DNA of 64,000 nucleotides. Origin: Providencia rettgeri (lineage in GTDB: Bacteria; Pseudomonadota; Gammaproteobacteria; Enterobacterales; Enterobacteriaceae). Both the position numbers and the translations under genes were made by a program. The DNA lies in contig UGTZ01000001.1 of NCBI GenBank assembly GCA_900455085.1, positions 2,820,501-2,884,500 on the forward strand, read 5' to 3'. Below, in pieces: positions 37,314 to 46,664 of the stretch. The notes below the pieces were generated by a model. It was not told the DNA's origin and searched no databases. It saw only the letters and a list, made by a program, of their open reading frames with translations. Numbering within the stretch: the first letter of the stretch is position 1; each line of letters starts with the position of its first letter.

Positions 37314-38248
37314 CTACGCCTTGTAGTCGACGTAAATAAAGCGGTCTAACTTACGGATGATGGCACCGGTGAATTGCGCTTCAACAGGAATTTCAAAGCT
37401 CGTGCTTGAACGTTGGAAAACCGCACCGGTTGACGGTGGACGCGCCCAATCGGTAAAAATCGTTTGCTCATCATTGGTATAGACAGCAGCACGATTAATA
37501 CCAGCTTTCGCGACACTTGAGCAAAGCCCATTGGAACACCACGATATCAATGGCTGACCAGCAAATCACTCAGTGATTGCTTAATCGCTTGCAAGGCGTT
37601 GATGTTGGTCGCGCCGTTGGTAATAGAGGCATCATAGAGACCTGATAACGTCAGTAAATCCATGTTATCAATGGCTATTGTATTTGGCATGATGATTTCA
37701 TCACTGGCCTTATAGCCCAATTTAATCAGCTCAATAAACCACGCACGCGCCTCCGCCCCTGTCATTGTGGAGATAGGTTTAAGCTTTGACATATCCTCAA
37801 TATTGACCGCTGCATTATTAAGCATGCCCGTTACGTCAGTACGGCGAGCATGGCCAATCAATGCCGTTTTTTGGATGGTGCGTAGGCAGACACCGCGTAG
37901 GTTTTCCAACTTGGAAGTATCCAGTTGAATACCGAGTTTTTTAGCGCGTTCAACACCCAGTCGAGTGTAAACAACCACTTTACCCCAATCGATGTAACCC
38001 ATTTTTTTAGCTTTGATGTTCACATCTTCGGTTTCTAAAGACGTGGTACTTTCATCAATCACACCGTTATCGAGGTCTTGTGTACCGGTTTCTTCCCCGT
38101 AGGCCACATCCGTCGTTTGAACATTACCCTTGTTGGTGATTGCCATAAATTTACCCAGCTGAATGTCGGGGTATTCTTGTTTTTCAAACGTTTTATCGAA
38201 ATCAATCGCTGTTTGCTCTAAAACGTCTTGAACTTCTAACTCATCCAT
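37314..38248 (-). pseudogene. Major capsid protein (DUF2184 type), frameshifted near C-terminus
   Basis: The N-terminal 230 residues (MDELEVQDVLEQTAIDFDKT; QDLDNGVIDESTTSLETEDV; IMPNTIAIDNMDLLTLSGLY) match DUF2184 major capsid proteins. The C-terminal part (AAVYTNDEQTIFTDWARPPS; FTGAIIRKLDRFIYVDYKA) continues in another frame to 37314, with a short third-frame segment (PMGFAQVS) between. Two one-base changes at about 37500-37560 restore a protein of about 311 residues. A truly broken capsid gene would make the phage non-productive, so this is an important place to check the sequence. Confidence 0.75.
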
Positions 38249-38250
38249 TA

Positions 38251-38724
38251 TTACTCTCCTGTCGCTACTGACGGTGTGACTTCGTTACGCATGATTTTGG
38301 CGAGACCACCATTCACATCCGTGACATAGAAATTGGTTTTGATATCACCATTGTGACTGGCTGTTCCCGCGTCTTCGCCAGTCACCACTACCGTGACTGG
38401 GTCACCCAGCGACAATTCACTGTCTTTTGCCATTTGAACCACGATTTCAGAGCCGTGCGGTAAGGTCATTGGCGAGAGGTTTTTGCCTGCTTTAAATTCA
38501 TGATGAACACCGAGCACCATGGCTACACCAAGAATTTTATCGGTAGCAGAAGTGACATTCCGGCAACATTGCGGTTTATCGCTCATTGCCACAAAGTAGC
38601 CGCCTTTTATCGGGGTTTCTCCATCATTAATGTAAGACGGCGCAACAATCCCTGACTCACCAGCACGGGCAACTTGTCCCGCAAACCAACGCTTTCCTAA
38701 ATAACGATTTTTTCCGGTTTCCAT
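38251..38724 (-). CDS. Capsid decoration/cement-like structural protein
   Basis: A 157-residue protein (GKRWFAGQVARAGESGIVAP; DGETPIKGGYFVAMSDKPQC; LSPMTLPHGSEIVVQMAKDS) located between the scaffold-like protein and the capsid, where cement proteins lie in this phage type. It is mostly beta-strand in character. The role comes from position and size. Confidence 0.6.
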   Translation of the reverse strand: METGKNRYLGKRWFAGQVARAGESGIVAPSYINDGETPIKGGYFVAMSDKPQCCRNVTSATDKILGVAMVLGVHHEFKAGKNLSPMTLPHGSEIVVQMAKDSELSLGDPVTVVVTGEDAGTASHNGDIKTNFYVTDVNGGLAKIMRNEVTPSVATGE

Positions 38725-39386
38725 TATTTGCCCCCGAATTGTTTAGTGTAGTTACGCGGTTCTTCGGGTTTAGCATCATTAAATAGATGCTTACCAATAT
38801 CACTGCGTGGTTTAGTTGAAACCTGTAATGCCACATACGCTGATCGGAGTGCCTCATCCGTCATGTTTTTAACAGCCGAATCATTGAATACACCGCGCTG
38901 AACCAATACCGCTGCATGAATATCACGCTCTGATTTAGCATCTTTAAGATTCACTTTCGGGAATCGTGATTTCGCATCATTTAGCGTGGTTTCGGTTGAT
39001 TGTGCATTTTTAAGACGTTCTAACTCTTCTTTGAGTGAGCTGTTCTCCGCCTCTAATTCCGTGACTTTGGCTTGCAACTGCGCGTTTTGCTCTTTCAATG
39101 TGGCAACATCATCATTCGAGTTGCCATCGGTATTACTCGCATCGTCATTAAGACCGGCTTTCATACCTTCAAGCTGGGATTTCAACTCAGAAAGTTGTGT
39201 TAATACTTCCTGTGCTTTCGCTGCTGCCTCTTCAGTGCCTTGCCCGTTCAAGTCCTCTAAGGATTTTTCAAGCGCAGCAATCATGCCAACAATTTCATCA
39301 GCAGTTAGCGTGGCACTCTCAGCGTCATTAGCTCGTTTACCTTTCAGTAGGCTCACAAGGTCTTTTAATGTGTATGGTTTTTTCAT
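38724..39386 (-). CDS. Scaffold-like protein with central coiled coil
   Basis: A 220-residue protein. Residues 1-50 are helical (MKKPYTLKDLVSLLKGKRAN). A long coiled coil (LKEQNAQLQAKVTELEAENS..LKEELERLKNAQ) spans about 95-130. The C-terminal part (FPKVNLKDAKSERDIHAAVL) resembles the C-terminal region of DUF2213 scaffold/protease proteins. Here it is a separate gene just after the protease. An upstream start at 39407 overlapping the protease is possible. Confidence 0.62.
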   Translation of the reverse strand: MKKPYTLKDLVSLLKGKRANDAESATLTADEIVGMIAALEKSLEDLNGQGTEEAAAKAQEVLTQLSELKSQLEGMKAGLNDDASNTDGNSNDDVATLKEQNAQLQAKVTELEAENSSLKEELERLKNAQSTETTLNDAKSRFPKVNLKDAKSERDIHAAVLVQRGVFNDSAVKNMTDEALRSAYVALQVSTKPRSDIGKHLFNDAKPEEPRNYTKQFGGK

Positions 39387-39390
39387 TGCC

Positions 39391-39890
39391 TTACCTTTTT
39401 TTGTCATTTAACCGGCATACAGAGCCGTAACGCCCCTCAGCCACGACCGCAACATGATTGCCGCGAATATTGATTTGATATAATTTCCCCGACCGCTCTT
39501 CGATTTCAGCAGGTTCATACCCAACAGACACTTCTCTAACGTCTGTGTTTTCAAGCACCTTGATAGCTTTTGCATCCGTGATGTACACATCACAAATCAC
39601 CTTATCGCCATCGATACGGATATTCTGAATGTGCCCAATAGCGATTTCTTTATGATCGTTAACGTTCACCTCTCCGCTGTCGGGATGCGTTAGCGTCAGT
39701 GGCAAGCCTTCAAAGGATTTCAAAGTGTCGGGGCTAGAGAGTTCTTCAAGTGTGCGGAGAATAGTGATTTTCTTGTTAGCATCGCTGCCCAGTTAACCCA
39801 ATATCATGACCGTAATATTCGACTGGTCCTGCTCGGGTAATTGTCGCCGTTGTGACAACGTAACCTTGCGGTGTTTTTTTTCCATGCCAT
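39391..39890 (-). pseudogene. DUF2213 prohead protease, frameshifted
   Basis: A DUF2213-type maturation protease read from three frames: the start (MAWKK, then TPQGYVVTTATITRAGPVEY), DANKKITILRTLEELSSPD, and FEGLPLTLTHPDSGEVNVND with DVREVSVGYEPAEIEE and GRYGSVCRL at the end. One break is in the A8 run near 39877 and another near 39785. Joined length is about 166 residues. Confidence 0.7.
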
Positions 39891-39893
39891 AAA

Positions 39894-40684
39894 TTAATCC
39901 CAAGATACGTAAGGCAGTGAAGTGCAACGACACTGATAATCAGTACCAGGATTGCCTTCATAAGCCCCGATTGATTTACGTTTTTTCCACGTTTTACCGC
40001 CATTGTCAGAATAAACCGTTGGATCTGAATATTTACAAAGCATGCCGTTTAACTTGCGGTGGCTATCACGCTCACGTTCATCATCAGCACCGCCCCACTC
40101 ATACAAATCCAACCCTAATGCGCGACTACGAGATTCAGTCCAATGCCGCATTAAGCTTTGCGGTTTGGTCACGAGCGATAAACTTGGCTCGCGCTTTTGA
40201 TACCTCGCCCCGACTTTTAATAATTGAAGTCAGGTTTTCATGTCGACCACCACTGGATAAATTAGCGAATACTTTTTCACCAATATCATTAATAAAATCC
40301 GTCTGAATAGACGTAATTAAATCGACATTCTCTTTTACCGCTTTATCCATATCCTCACGTATCGCGCCATCCCCCAAAAGCCCTGAGAGGTCAACCCCAA
40401 AGGCTTGATTATAAATTCGCTGGGTTTGCGCTTTGTTTTGCTGATTAGCGCGGTTTACCAACCCAAATGACAAGCGACTGGCAATATCAGCAATAGAAAG
40501 GTTGGCGACTTTTTGTATGGCTCGGGAGAGTTTTGCGGTAATGCTGATAGGCGGTGTTATTTGGTGCATCATTTAATGTGGGGCTTTCCAGTTCGTTGAT
40601 AACAATATTCGTCATCTCATCAATCACAGCATAGAGCCGCTCTCGATACCAAACTTCTGCCCGTTTACTCTGTTTGATAGGTTG
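39894..40684 (-). pseudogene. Mu gpF-like head morphogenesis protein, frameshifted twice
   Basis: The N-terminal frame (MQPIKQSKRAEVWYRERLYA) begins inside the end of the portal gene. The middle (IAARDQTAKLNAALD-like FIARDQTAKLNAALD, with SRLSFGLVNRANQQNKAQT before it) is in a second frame. The C-terminus (WTESRSRALGLDLYEWGGAD; ERDSHRKLNGMLCKYSDP; PGTDYQCRC) is in a third. The final ERDSH...H/QCRC features are typical of the Mu gpF family. Joined length is about 263 residues. Confidence 0.75.
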
Positions 40685-42041
40685 CATTCGCCGGCGGCGA
40701 GGTTTCCTCCTCCCTTGCTTGCGAACCAAAAGCTGTTGGAGTTCCATTATTAACCTCATTAGTTCCGGTACTCGCGATAATGGCTTCAATATCTTTTTCC
40801 GTTACCGTAGTAAGCAGTCCCCTTGCGATCATTTCACGCAAAATCGTTTTTTCATCCAAAATAAAGTCTTGAAAAAGAGAACTAAAACCTGTTGCATAGG
40901 CAGTAAAGCGCGTAGCTAATTCCGCTTCGTTGAGGCCATCAATTGATGGATAGGTATATTTTAATTCATCAGTAATCGCTAATTTGTCGAGGATGAACTG
41001 GTCAATAAAGTCTTGAATAGGTCGTAATCGCGATTCTTGCCGAGCATTAATATCTTCGTAATAAGCTTTATTATCTTCTTCACCTGAACTAAACCCCGTT
41101 GCCGACTGCCCGAATAAAATAGAAAGAGGTCGGCTCAATGCGCCAGCGAGTACACTAAACATCTTCGTAATAACATCTGAAAGGCCAGCAAATTGCGCTG
41201 TTTTTTGTTCATATCGCCCTTGTCCAGAATCATCACCTGCATCAATAGCAACAATACCTGTTGATGATTTCCCCTCCTTCATGACTCTTAAATAATCTAA
41301 AACTTTAGCTTCTTGACCGGCGGCTATTTGATTATTCATGTCAGGAATAAAAATTACATCAACATTGGCTTCTTGGATCGTATCTCCGGTGCTCACAATC
41401 GCCGTATCGAATATTTTTATTGCATCATAGGCGGCTTGAATGTCTGAGGTACCAAATTTACAGCGGTCTTTTATACTGTGCTTACCTAACTTAATACGGT
41501 GGCAGCGCGTATGATGAAATTTCAGCTCACCTGTACCAATATCGATATTGTAGATAATCGGCTCTCCAAGGTGTGGTGACTGAATATCACAAATTACTTT
41601 AGAGTCAGGCGTGTACTCTCCTTTACGTAAAACCAAAAATTTGACGATATTTTCACTCTGTAAATTAAGAGGCGATACAATTTGAATATCGTCACAATCG
41701 GTAATAGCCACAATCAACGCATCACCAAGCAATGAGGACCATGTCAAAGCATCGTGCTTAATTTGATATGTTTTTAACTCGGTTTCTATATCTTCAATTT
41801 GCTGCTTTAACGAACTATCAATATCACCAACAAAAGCCCTAGGGATCTTTAACATGTCATCGGCTGTTTTATTGATATACTTGGCTACTACCCACGAGTT
41901 TTCATACATGGCCAACAGCTCTTTATCAGAAACCTTTTCTTTTTTTTCGCTATAAACAACCGCGCCAATTTTCTCACCAAGCGAAGTCATCATGCTACTC
42001 AGGCTATCTTTTAGTCGCCCGATACGTGTTGTATTTGTCAT
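40665..42041 (-). CDS. Portal protein, DUF1073 type
   Basis: A 458-residue portal that forms the DNA entry ring of the head. The region YENSWVVAKYINKTADDMLK and later GRYEQKTAQFAGLSDVITKM, then FGQSATGFSSGEEDNKAYYE, match DUF1073 portals. The ATG at 42041 overlaps the end of the terminase gene. The C-terminus runs into the gpF-like start by 20 bases. The frame is intact. Confidence 0.87.
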   Translation of the reverse strand: MTNTTRIGRLKDSLSSMMTSLGEKIGAVVYSEKKEKVSDKELLAMYENSWVVAKYINKTADDMLKIPRAFVGDIDSSLKQQIEDIETELKTYQIKHDALTWSSLLGDALIVAITDCDDIQIVSPLNLQSENIVKFLVLRKGEYTPDSKVICDIQSPHLGEPIIYNIDIGTGELKFHHTRCHRIKLGKHSIKDRCKFGTSDIQAAYDAIKIFDTAIVSTGDTIQEANVDVIFIPDMNNQIAAGQEAKVLDYLRVMKEGKSSTGIVAIDAGDDSGQGRYEQKTAQFAGLSDVITKMFSVLAGALSRPLSILFGQSATGFSSGEEDNKAYYEDINARQESRLRPIQDFIDQFILDKLAITDELKYTYPSIDGLNEAELATRFTAYATGFSSLFQDFILDEKTILREMIARGLLTTVTEKDIEAIIASTGTNEVNNGTPTAFGSQAREEETSPPANATYQTE

Positions 42042-42042
42042 A

Positions 42043-43439
42043 TTAAAGAATATCCAATGGGCTAATTTTATGTTTTTGATAAAGGTCACGTAATGCCTGA
42101 GTCATGGCATCTACAACGTCATCGTTACCGGCAAACGGGAATGTGGTGATTTCTTCCACCGTCTCCGCAATCCACGGTTCAATATCTTTGTGTGGCAGCC
42201 AGATATTGCCCGCCTCCCATTCCGCAGTACAGGCGTGAGCGCGAGCAATTTTACTGCCGTCAGGCACAACAGGAACCAGACCTGAAACGATTGATTTCAG
42301 TGTGTCGATTACAGCAGGACCATTCGCTTTATCTTCTACGAGTTTACGACGCCCTTCGGGGAATTTTTCAGCCCAATAGCTTCACTGCCGCTAACGTTTC
42401 TGTAAAACTCATCCGCTTACGAATCTGATAAAGTAAATAGGCGTTTGCGTCTTTTTTGCCCCACACCTGACCGACAACAAAGTCAGTGCCATCACTGTCT
42501 TTGAAAGTCATATCCCAGCTATGAATAACCTTATCGAATTTGGTTGGTAAATCTTTTGGTAGGTAATAACGAACAAACTCTTCATGGAAAATTTGTCCAT
42601 CACCAGGCTTAGGTGACTGCTGGTACATTGCAGACCAAAAATAATCACCAAGAATAGATTTAGTTTCTAGAAGTTGGTCTAGTGGGTGTAATTCAGGAAC
42701 TAATGCCTCGTTATTTTCATTGATAGCAGGGAATGCCATTACCTTAGCTTTTTTTCGCTTTATCAATTACTTGACCTGATAAATCATCAGTAGCCCAGCG
42801 TGTAGCCATGATAATTTCTCCGCTACTTTTTGATAAGCGAGTCTTAAAAGTTGATACATACCAGTTCCAAATTGATTTTTTAACTGTCGGACTAAGTGCT
42901 TCTTTCGAGTTTTTTATTGGGTCATCAATAATGCCTAGATCAACTTTTTTACCTGTTAATGGTCCTCCGACACCGGCACAAACATATCCACCTCTATGAT
43001 TCGCAATTCCAAAAGCATCTGCATTGCGCTTAACGCTAACGCCATTTATTGGTTTGTTTCCAAGCCAAGAATTAGGAAATAGCTGTTGATATTCCTCGGA
43101 TGACATGATCCTCTGAACATCGGCGTTCATTTCACTAGCTAAATCAGCAGAATAGGATAACGCCCCAATTCTCATATTAGGGTATTTACCAAAAAAATAT
43201 GCAGGAAGATATCGAGAGACAATATCTGATTTACCATGCTGAGGAGGAGCGCCTAATATTAAAATAGGACGCTCACCATTCATCATGCCTTCTATGAACT
43301 TATCTAGTTCATTACAAACAGTTTCAGAAAAATAACTCGTTATGTAATCAGGATTTATATACTGAATAAATTCATGCAAACATCGGCGAGCAATTTCCTT
43401 CTCTACTTCCCGATCAAAAAAATCAAAATCGATATCCAT
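42043..43439 (-). pseudogene. Large terminase subunit, frameshifted twice
   Basis: The N-terminal ATPase frame has Walker A GAPPQHGKSD (near residue 62-71) and Walker B VDLGIIDDP. The nuclease part continues in a second frame (WSAMYQQSPKPGDGQIFHEE; KVIHSWDMTFKDSDGTDFVV, with a conserved Asp) and a third (FPEGRRKLVEDKANGPAVID; DDVVDAMTQALRDLYQ). Breaks lie near 42760 (beside TTTTTT) and near 42370. Joined length is about 465 residues, normal for this family, which packages DNA into the head. Confidence 0.82.
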
Positions 43440-43480
43440 GTGTACACCAAATAATGACTAGATCAGGAAGCAAAACTGTG

Positions 43481-44071
43481 TCAGGTAACAGGAACCTGAT
43501 TAGCTGCCCTAACCCGCATAATTGTTTGTCTAGTTGTTCCAAATTCTTTAGCTATTGAGCTAATACTCTCGCCGTAGCCAATCCTCTTAATAACTTCCTT
43601 TTTTTGGTCATCGGTCAACGCCGGAGGACGACCAAAACGCTTGCCTGAATTTTTAGCTCGCTCAATACCGGAATGAGTACGCTCAAGAAGTAAATCACGC
43701 TCGAATTCAGCAACTGCAGAAATCACTTGCATAGTCATTTTTCCTGCAGGGCTGGTTAAATCAACACCACCTAATGCAAGGCAATGAACTCTGATACCTG
43801 AATCAGCAAATTGCTCAACTGTTTTTCGAATATCCATTGCATTACGACCAAGGCGATCAAGTTTAGTAACGATTAATACATCGCCACTTTCCATACGGTC
43901 TATTAATCGACTGAATCCTGGTCTTTCACTTGCAGCAACAGAACCGCTGATATGCTCCTCAACCAAACGCTGAGGCATGATGGAAAAACCAGCAGCTTCA
44001 ATTTCACGCTTTTGGTTTTCGGTATTTTGTTCAAGAGTAGAAACTCGGCAATAAGCAAAAACACGAGACAT
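43481..44071 (-). CDS. Serine recombinase (resolvase/invertase family)
   Basis: A 196-residue small serine recombinase. The catalytic serine is in YCRVSTLEQN (near residue 10), followed by VTKLDRLGRNAMD with the conserved Arg residues, and a C-terminal helix-turn-helix (ISSIAKEFGTTRQTIMRVR) for site binding. It could resolve plasmid multimers or invert DNA. Directly upstream is a 30-bp site with inverted GTACGAAA repeats, as with res sites before resolvase genes, so resolvase is the better guess. It is unusual for it to sit between small and large terminase genes. Confidence 0.85.
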   Translation of the reverse strand: MSRVFAYCRVSTLEQNTENQKREIEAAGFSIMPQRLVEEHISGSVAASERPGFSRLIDRMESGDVLIVTKLDRLGRNAMDIRKTVEQFADSGIRVHCLALGGVDLTSPAGKMTMQVISAVAEFERDLLLERTHSGIERAKNSGKRFGRPPALTDDQKKEVIKRIGYGESISSIAKEFGTTRQTIMRVRAANQVPVT

Positions 44072-44115
44072 AATTAAATCACCTGTACTGAATGGGTGTA
44101 CTAATCATAACTCAA

Positions 44116-44185
44116 GTACGAAATTAAATACACTAACTTTCGTACATGGTTATAACTATATGTACTAATCCGGTCGGTTTCGTAC
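44116..44185. promoter_or_regulatory. Candidate res site upstream of the serine recombinase
   Basis: Inverted repeat GTACGAAA (44116-44123) and TTTCGTAC (44138-44145) span 30 bp, the size of one resolvase subsite. A second imperfect subsite, GTAC...TTTCGTAC, lies at 44162-44185. The recombinase start is 45 bases away. Confidence 0.55.
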
Positions 44186-44211
44186 ACTATGAAATTAATA
44201 ATGCATGTAAA

Positions 44212-44964
44212 TTATGTTTTGTTATTTTTAGCTGCCTTTCTTAGCTTCATTAAATCTTCAAGACTAAACTGGCTTAGATCTAAATTAGTCGAAGCAATAG
44301 GACCCCCCCCCAAACCAGTTATTTCTGTTCGATTTAAGCCGAGGTGGTTTTCAGCTTCTTGTTGTAAAAGTTTAGGAACCGTTATTCCTGATGATTCAAT
44401 TTGCAGTACCGCTTCAGGTGCTGTTATTTCACCTTGATTTTTCAGCTTTAGAATTCTAGCTACTTCTCGTGCCTTCCAAGAAGCTGGAACCAGTATCTCT
44501 TCAAGCTCTAATTCAGCAACAGCATCAAGATAAGTGACATCACCAGAAACTAGCAGTTTGTTTAAATCAGCAATAACTGATTTACGATGTTGTTCATCAA
44601 AACCAACCATTGATTTTCTAAAACCTAATTTACTCGCAACCAGTAAATCATTATGTGTTGGTAACACATCGTCTTTAATTGCTTTTACGCCATCCTCGCC
44701 TTTGATAATGGTCATCTTGCTTCGCTTATCAAGATTATCCATTACGCCAATATTTATTTTGCTAGCGATTACTCCAGCAGGGTCTAAAAATGCTCTATCA
44801 AAATCAGGGTATTCCTTTCTCCATTTTCTTATTGCCCCTTCAGTAACTCCGATGTGCTTTGCAAAATTTCTATTGCTTATTTTGACTCGTGAATATGCAG
44901 CGAAACTTAAAGCTAACTTAACATAGTCGCTATCATATTTAGGGCGACTTGTTTTCGTACTCAT
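44212..44964 (-). CDS. Small terminase-like DNA-binding protein
   Basis: A 250-residue protein with an N-terminal helix-turn-helix (ISNRNFAKHIGVTEGAIRKW near residues 31-50) and a mixed helical C-terminal part ending FSLEDLMKLRKAAK. Position just upstream of the recombinase and large terminase, plus the HTH, suggests the small terminase subunit that recognises the packaging site. It is longer than most. Its start codon overlaps another GTACGAAA motif (44953-44960). Confidence 0.6.
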   Translation of the reverse strand: MSTKTSRPKYDSDYVKLALSFAAYSRVKISNRNFAKHIGVTEGAIRKWRKEYPDFDRAFLDPAGVIASKINIGVMDNLDKRSKMTIIKGEDGVKAIKDDVLPTHNDLLVASKLGFRKSMVGFDEQHRKSVIADLNKLLVSGDVTYLDAVAELELEEILVPASWKAREVARILKLKNQGEITAPEAVLQIESSGITVPKLLQQEAENHLGLNRTEITGLGGGPIASTNLDLSQFSLEDLMKLRKAAKNNKT

Positions 44965-44967
44965 CAC

Positions 44968-45336
44968 GCCCCCTGTACAAAAAACAAACTAAAAGATGCT
45001 AAAACACCGTAAAAAAAATGGGTGCGTACGAACTTTTAACTCTTTGATTTAACATAGGAAATAAGCACTTTTCTAAAAAGTGCCAAATATTATAGAATCC
45101 TAAATTCTGTTTGTTTTATAGAATTAATAACTGATAGATGAACTCAACCATACGGTACGGCAATATAAAAAATGCCGAATGCGATTTTTGAAACAGGGTG
45201 CGTATGAAAGTCTGGAACTTGATGATTTATATAGAAACAGGGGTGCGTACGAAACGCAAAAACAGCAAATTGGCATTTTCACACCTCAAAGGCGCATAAA
45301 TACTGAATTGGATCACTTTCCCTATATTTCGGATCA
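44968..45336. other. Intergenic region with repeated GGGTGCGTACGAA motifs
   Basis: There is no gene. The motif GGGTGCGTACGAA occurs at about 45020-45032 and 45241-45253, with a variant GGGTGCGTATGAA at 45197-45209. These share the GTACGAA core of the res-like site at 44.1 kb. They may be packaging, recombinase or regulator sites. Confidence 0.5.
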
Positions 45337-46352
45337 TCACTGAATTTTAAGCGTATTTTTCAACGCCTTCGGTTTACCCAACAAATGACCGTAGTTTCTC
45401 AATGTCTCCGCTTCATCTTCATGTCCTAACAACTCCTGCAACTCCTTGATATTTCTACCCTCAGCTAACCAATTAGCCGCTGCAAAATGTCTTAATGCAT
45501 GGTTAGAATATTTCAAACCTAAAGCCGCATATAACGGTCTTACCTTATGTGCTCTAAAACTTTGCAACACTACAGGTTTATTAATGCTTTTACCGTGAAT
45601 AATATATGTCGATTTATCATTTAATTTCGATAGCAAACAAAAAATTCAGGAGGAACAATTAAATCTCGTCCCTCACCTCGTTTGGTTCCTTCAACAATCC
45701 CTCTTACAGTTAAATGTCGTTTTATATGGATTGTGTCACCATTTATATCATCACGCCTAAGCCCTAAAGCTTCACCTGTTCTTAGTCCCAATACAGCACA
45801 TAAGAAAAGGAACATTTTTAATTGAGGGTGATCTGTTGAATCAAATAATTTCTGAACTTCAAAATGAGATGGTGGTGATGGTTTTTTTCTTTTTCGCTTC
45901 TGAGGTTTAGGGCAAGGATTATATTTCAACAGCCCCTTTTCTATTAAAAGACTAAAAGCTGCTCTTAGCCAAACAAAACAACCAGGCCTAACATACTTTC
46001 TTATGGTTACTTCTGAAACATTACCTATTTGCATAGATAAAAACTCAGAATCTATTGAATCAAGCTCAGACTGCACTCGGTAAAAAGTAGATTCAGATAA
46101 TTGTTTTCTTGATAATTTATCCCATTGAAAACCGAGATAATAATAGATTAGTTTTTGAACTGTGAAGTTATAGGATTTAAAAAACTTAGCCACTTCAACA
46201 GAACTCAAAGAATGAGATTCTGCTAAATAAAACTGATAACAAGCTAATTCAAATTCCTTATAACTTTTTTGTCGCAAAACACGATCATCATAGAAAGTAA
46301 CACGGTAAGTAACACCACCTTTTTTACCTATGATTTTTTTTAAATTAGCCAT
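45337..46352 (-). pseudogene. Prophage tyrosine integrase, frameshifted once at poly-T
   Basis: An integrase of about 338 residues. The N-terminal part (MANLKKIIGKKGGVTYRVTF) and core (LGLRTGEALGLRRDDI, catalytic Arg) stop at FFVCYRN. The C-terminal catalytic part (NHALRHFAAANWL with His and Arg; LLGHED; TLRNYGHLLG with the tyrosine) continues in another frame. Adding one T to the run TTTTTT at 45643-45648 joins them. I chose the ATG at 46352; a palindromic operator (46365-46382) lies directly upstream. If real, the break would prevent excision. Confidence 0.8.
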
Positions 46353-46364
46353 TATAGAAAACCT

Positions 46365-46382
46365 AAAAAATACGTATTTTTT
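46365..46382. promoter_or_regulatory. Palindromic operator upstream of the integrase
   Basis: AAAAAATACGTATTTTTT is an 18-bp perfect palindrome, 13 bases before the integrase start. It shares the TACGTA core with sites at 48795, about 53730 and 54725. Confidence 0.6.
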
Positions 46383-46430
46383 ATATATAAACAATGCATA
46401 ATATACATATAAAAAACACATAAACAAAAA

Positions 46431-46449
46431 GCCCTACTTGAGGGCTTTA
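46431..46449. terminator. Bidirectional terminator between integrase and the small upstream gene
   Basis: Stem AAAGCCCT/AGGGCTTT around acttg, A-run on the left, T on the right. It can stop transcription coming from the methyltransferase side. Confidence 0.75.
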
Positions 46450-46469
46450 TCTATCTTTAAAAAGGGAAT

Positions 46470-46652
46470 TTACACGTAACCAAACATTCTTAATTGGTAT
46501 ATAACAAACTCAATTTCTGGTTGTGAATTACCAATTCCAGCATTTAAAATATCAGCTACTGTTGCTTCTGGGTTTACCCGCAAAAATGATAATACTTGAC
46601 TTGCAAAACTGTTTAATTTCAATGTGTTAACCTCTTTTATTAAGTTATTCAC
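46470..46652 (-). CDS. Small protein with possible winged-helix fold
   Basis: A 60-residue protein (LKLNSFASQVLSFLRVNPEA..ATVADILNAGIGNSQPEIEF split by a few residues) that looks like a short winged helix. The start is GTG, 13 bases after the methyltransferase stop. No family is recognised. Confidence 0.5.
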   Translation of the reverse strand: MNNLIKEVNTLKLNSFASQVLSFLRVNPEATVADILNAGIGNSQPEIEFVIYQLRMFGYV

Positions 46653-46664
46653 ACATTAGCTCTG

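Noticed and set aside
43481..44071. DNA invertase that switches the tail fibre
   Set aside because: The fibre genes are 18 kb away and I see no inverted crossover sites or alternative fibre ends; a resolvase role fits the upstream site better.
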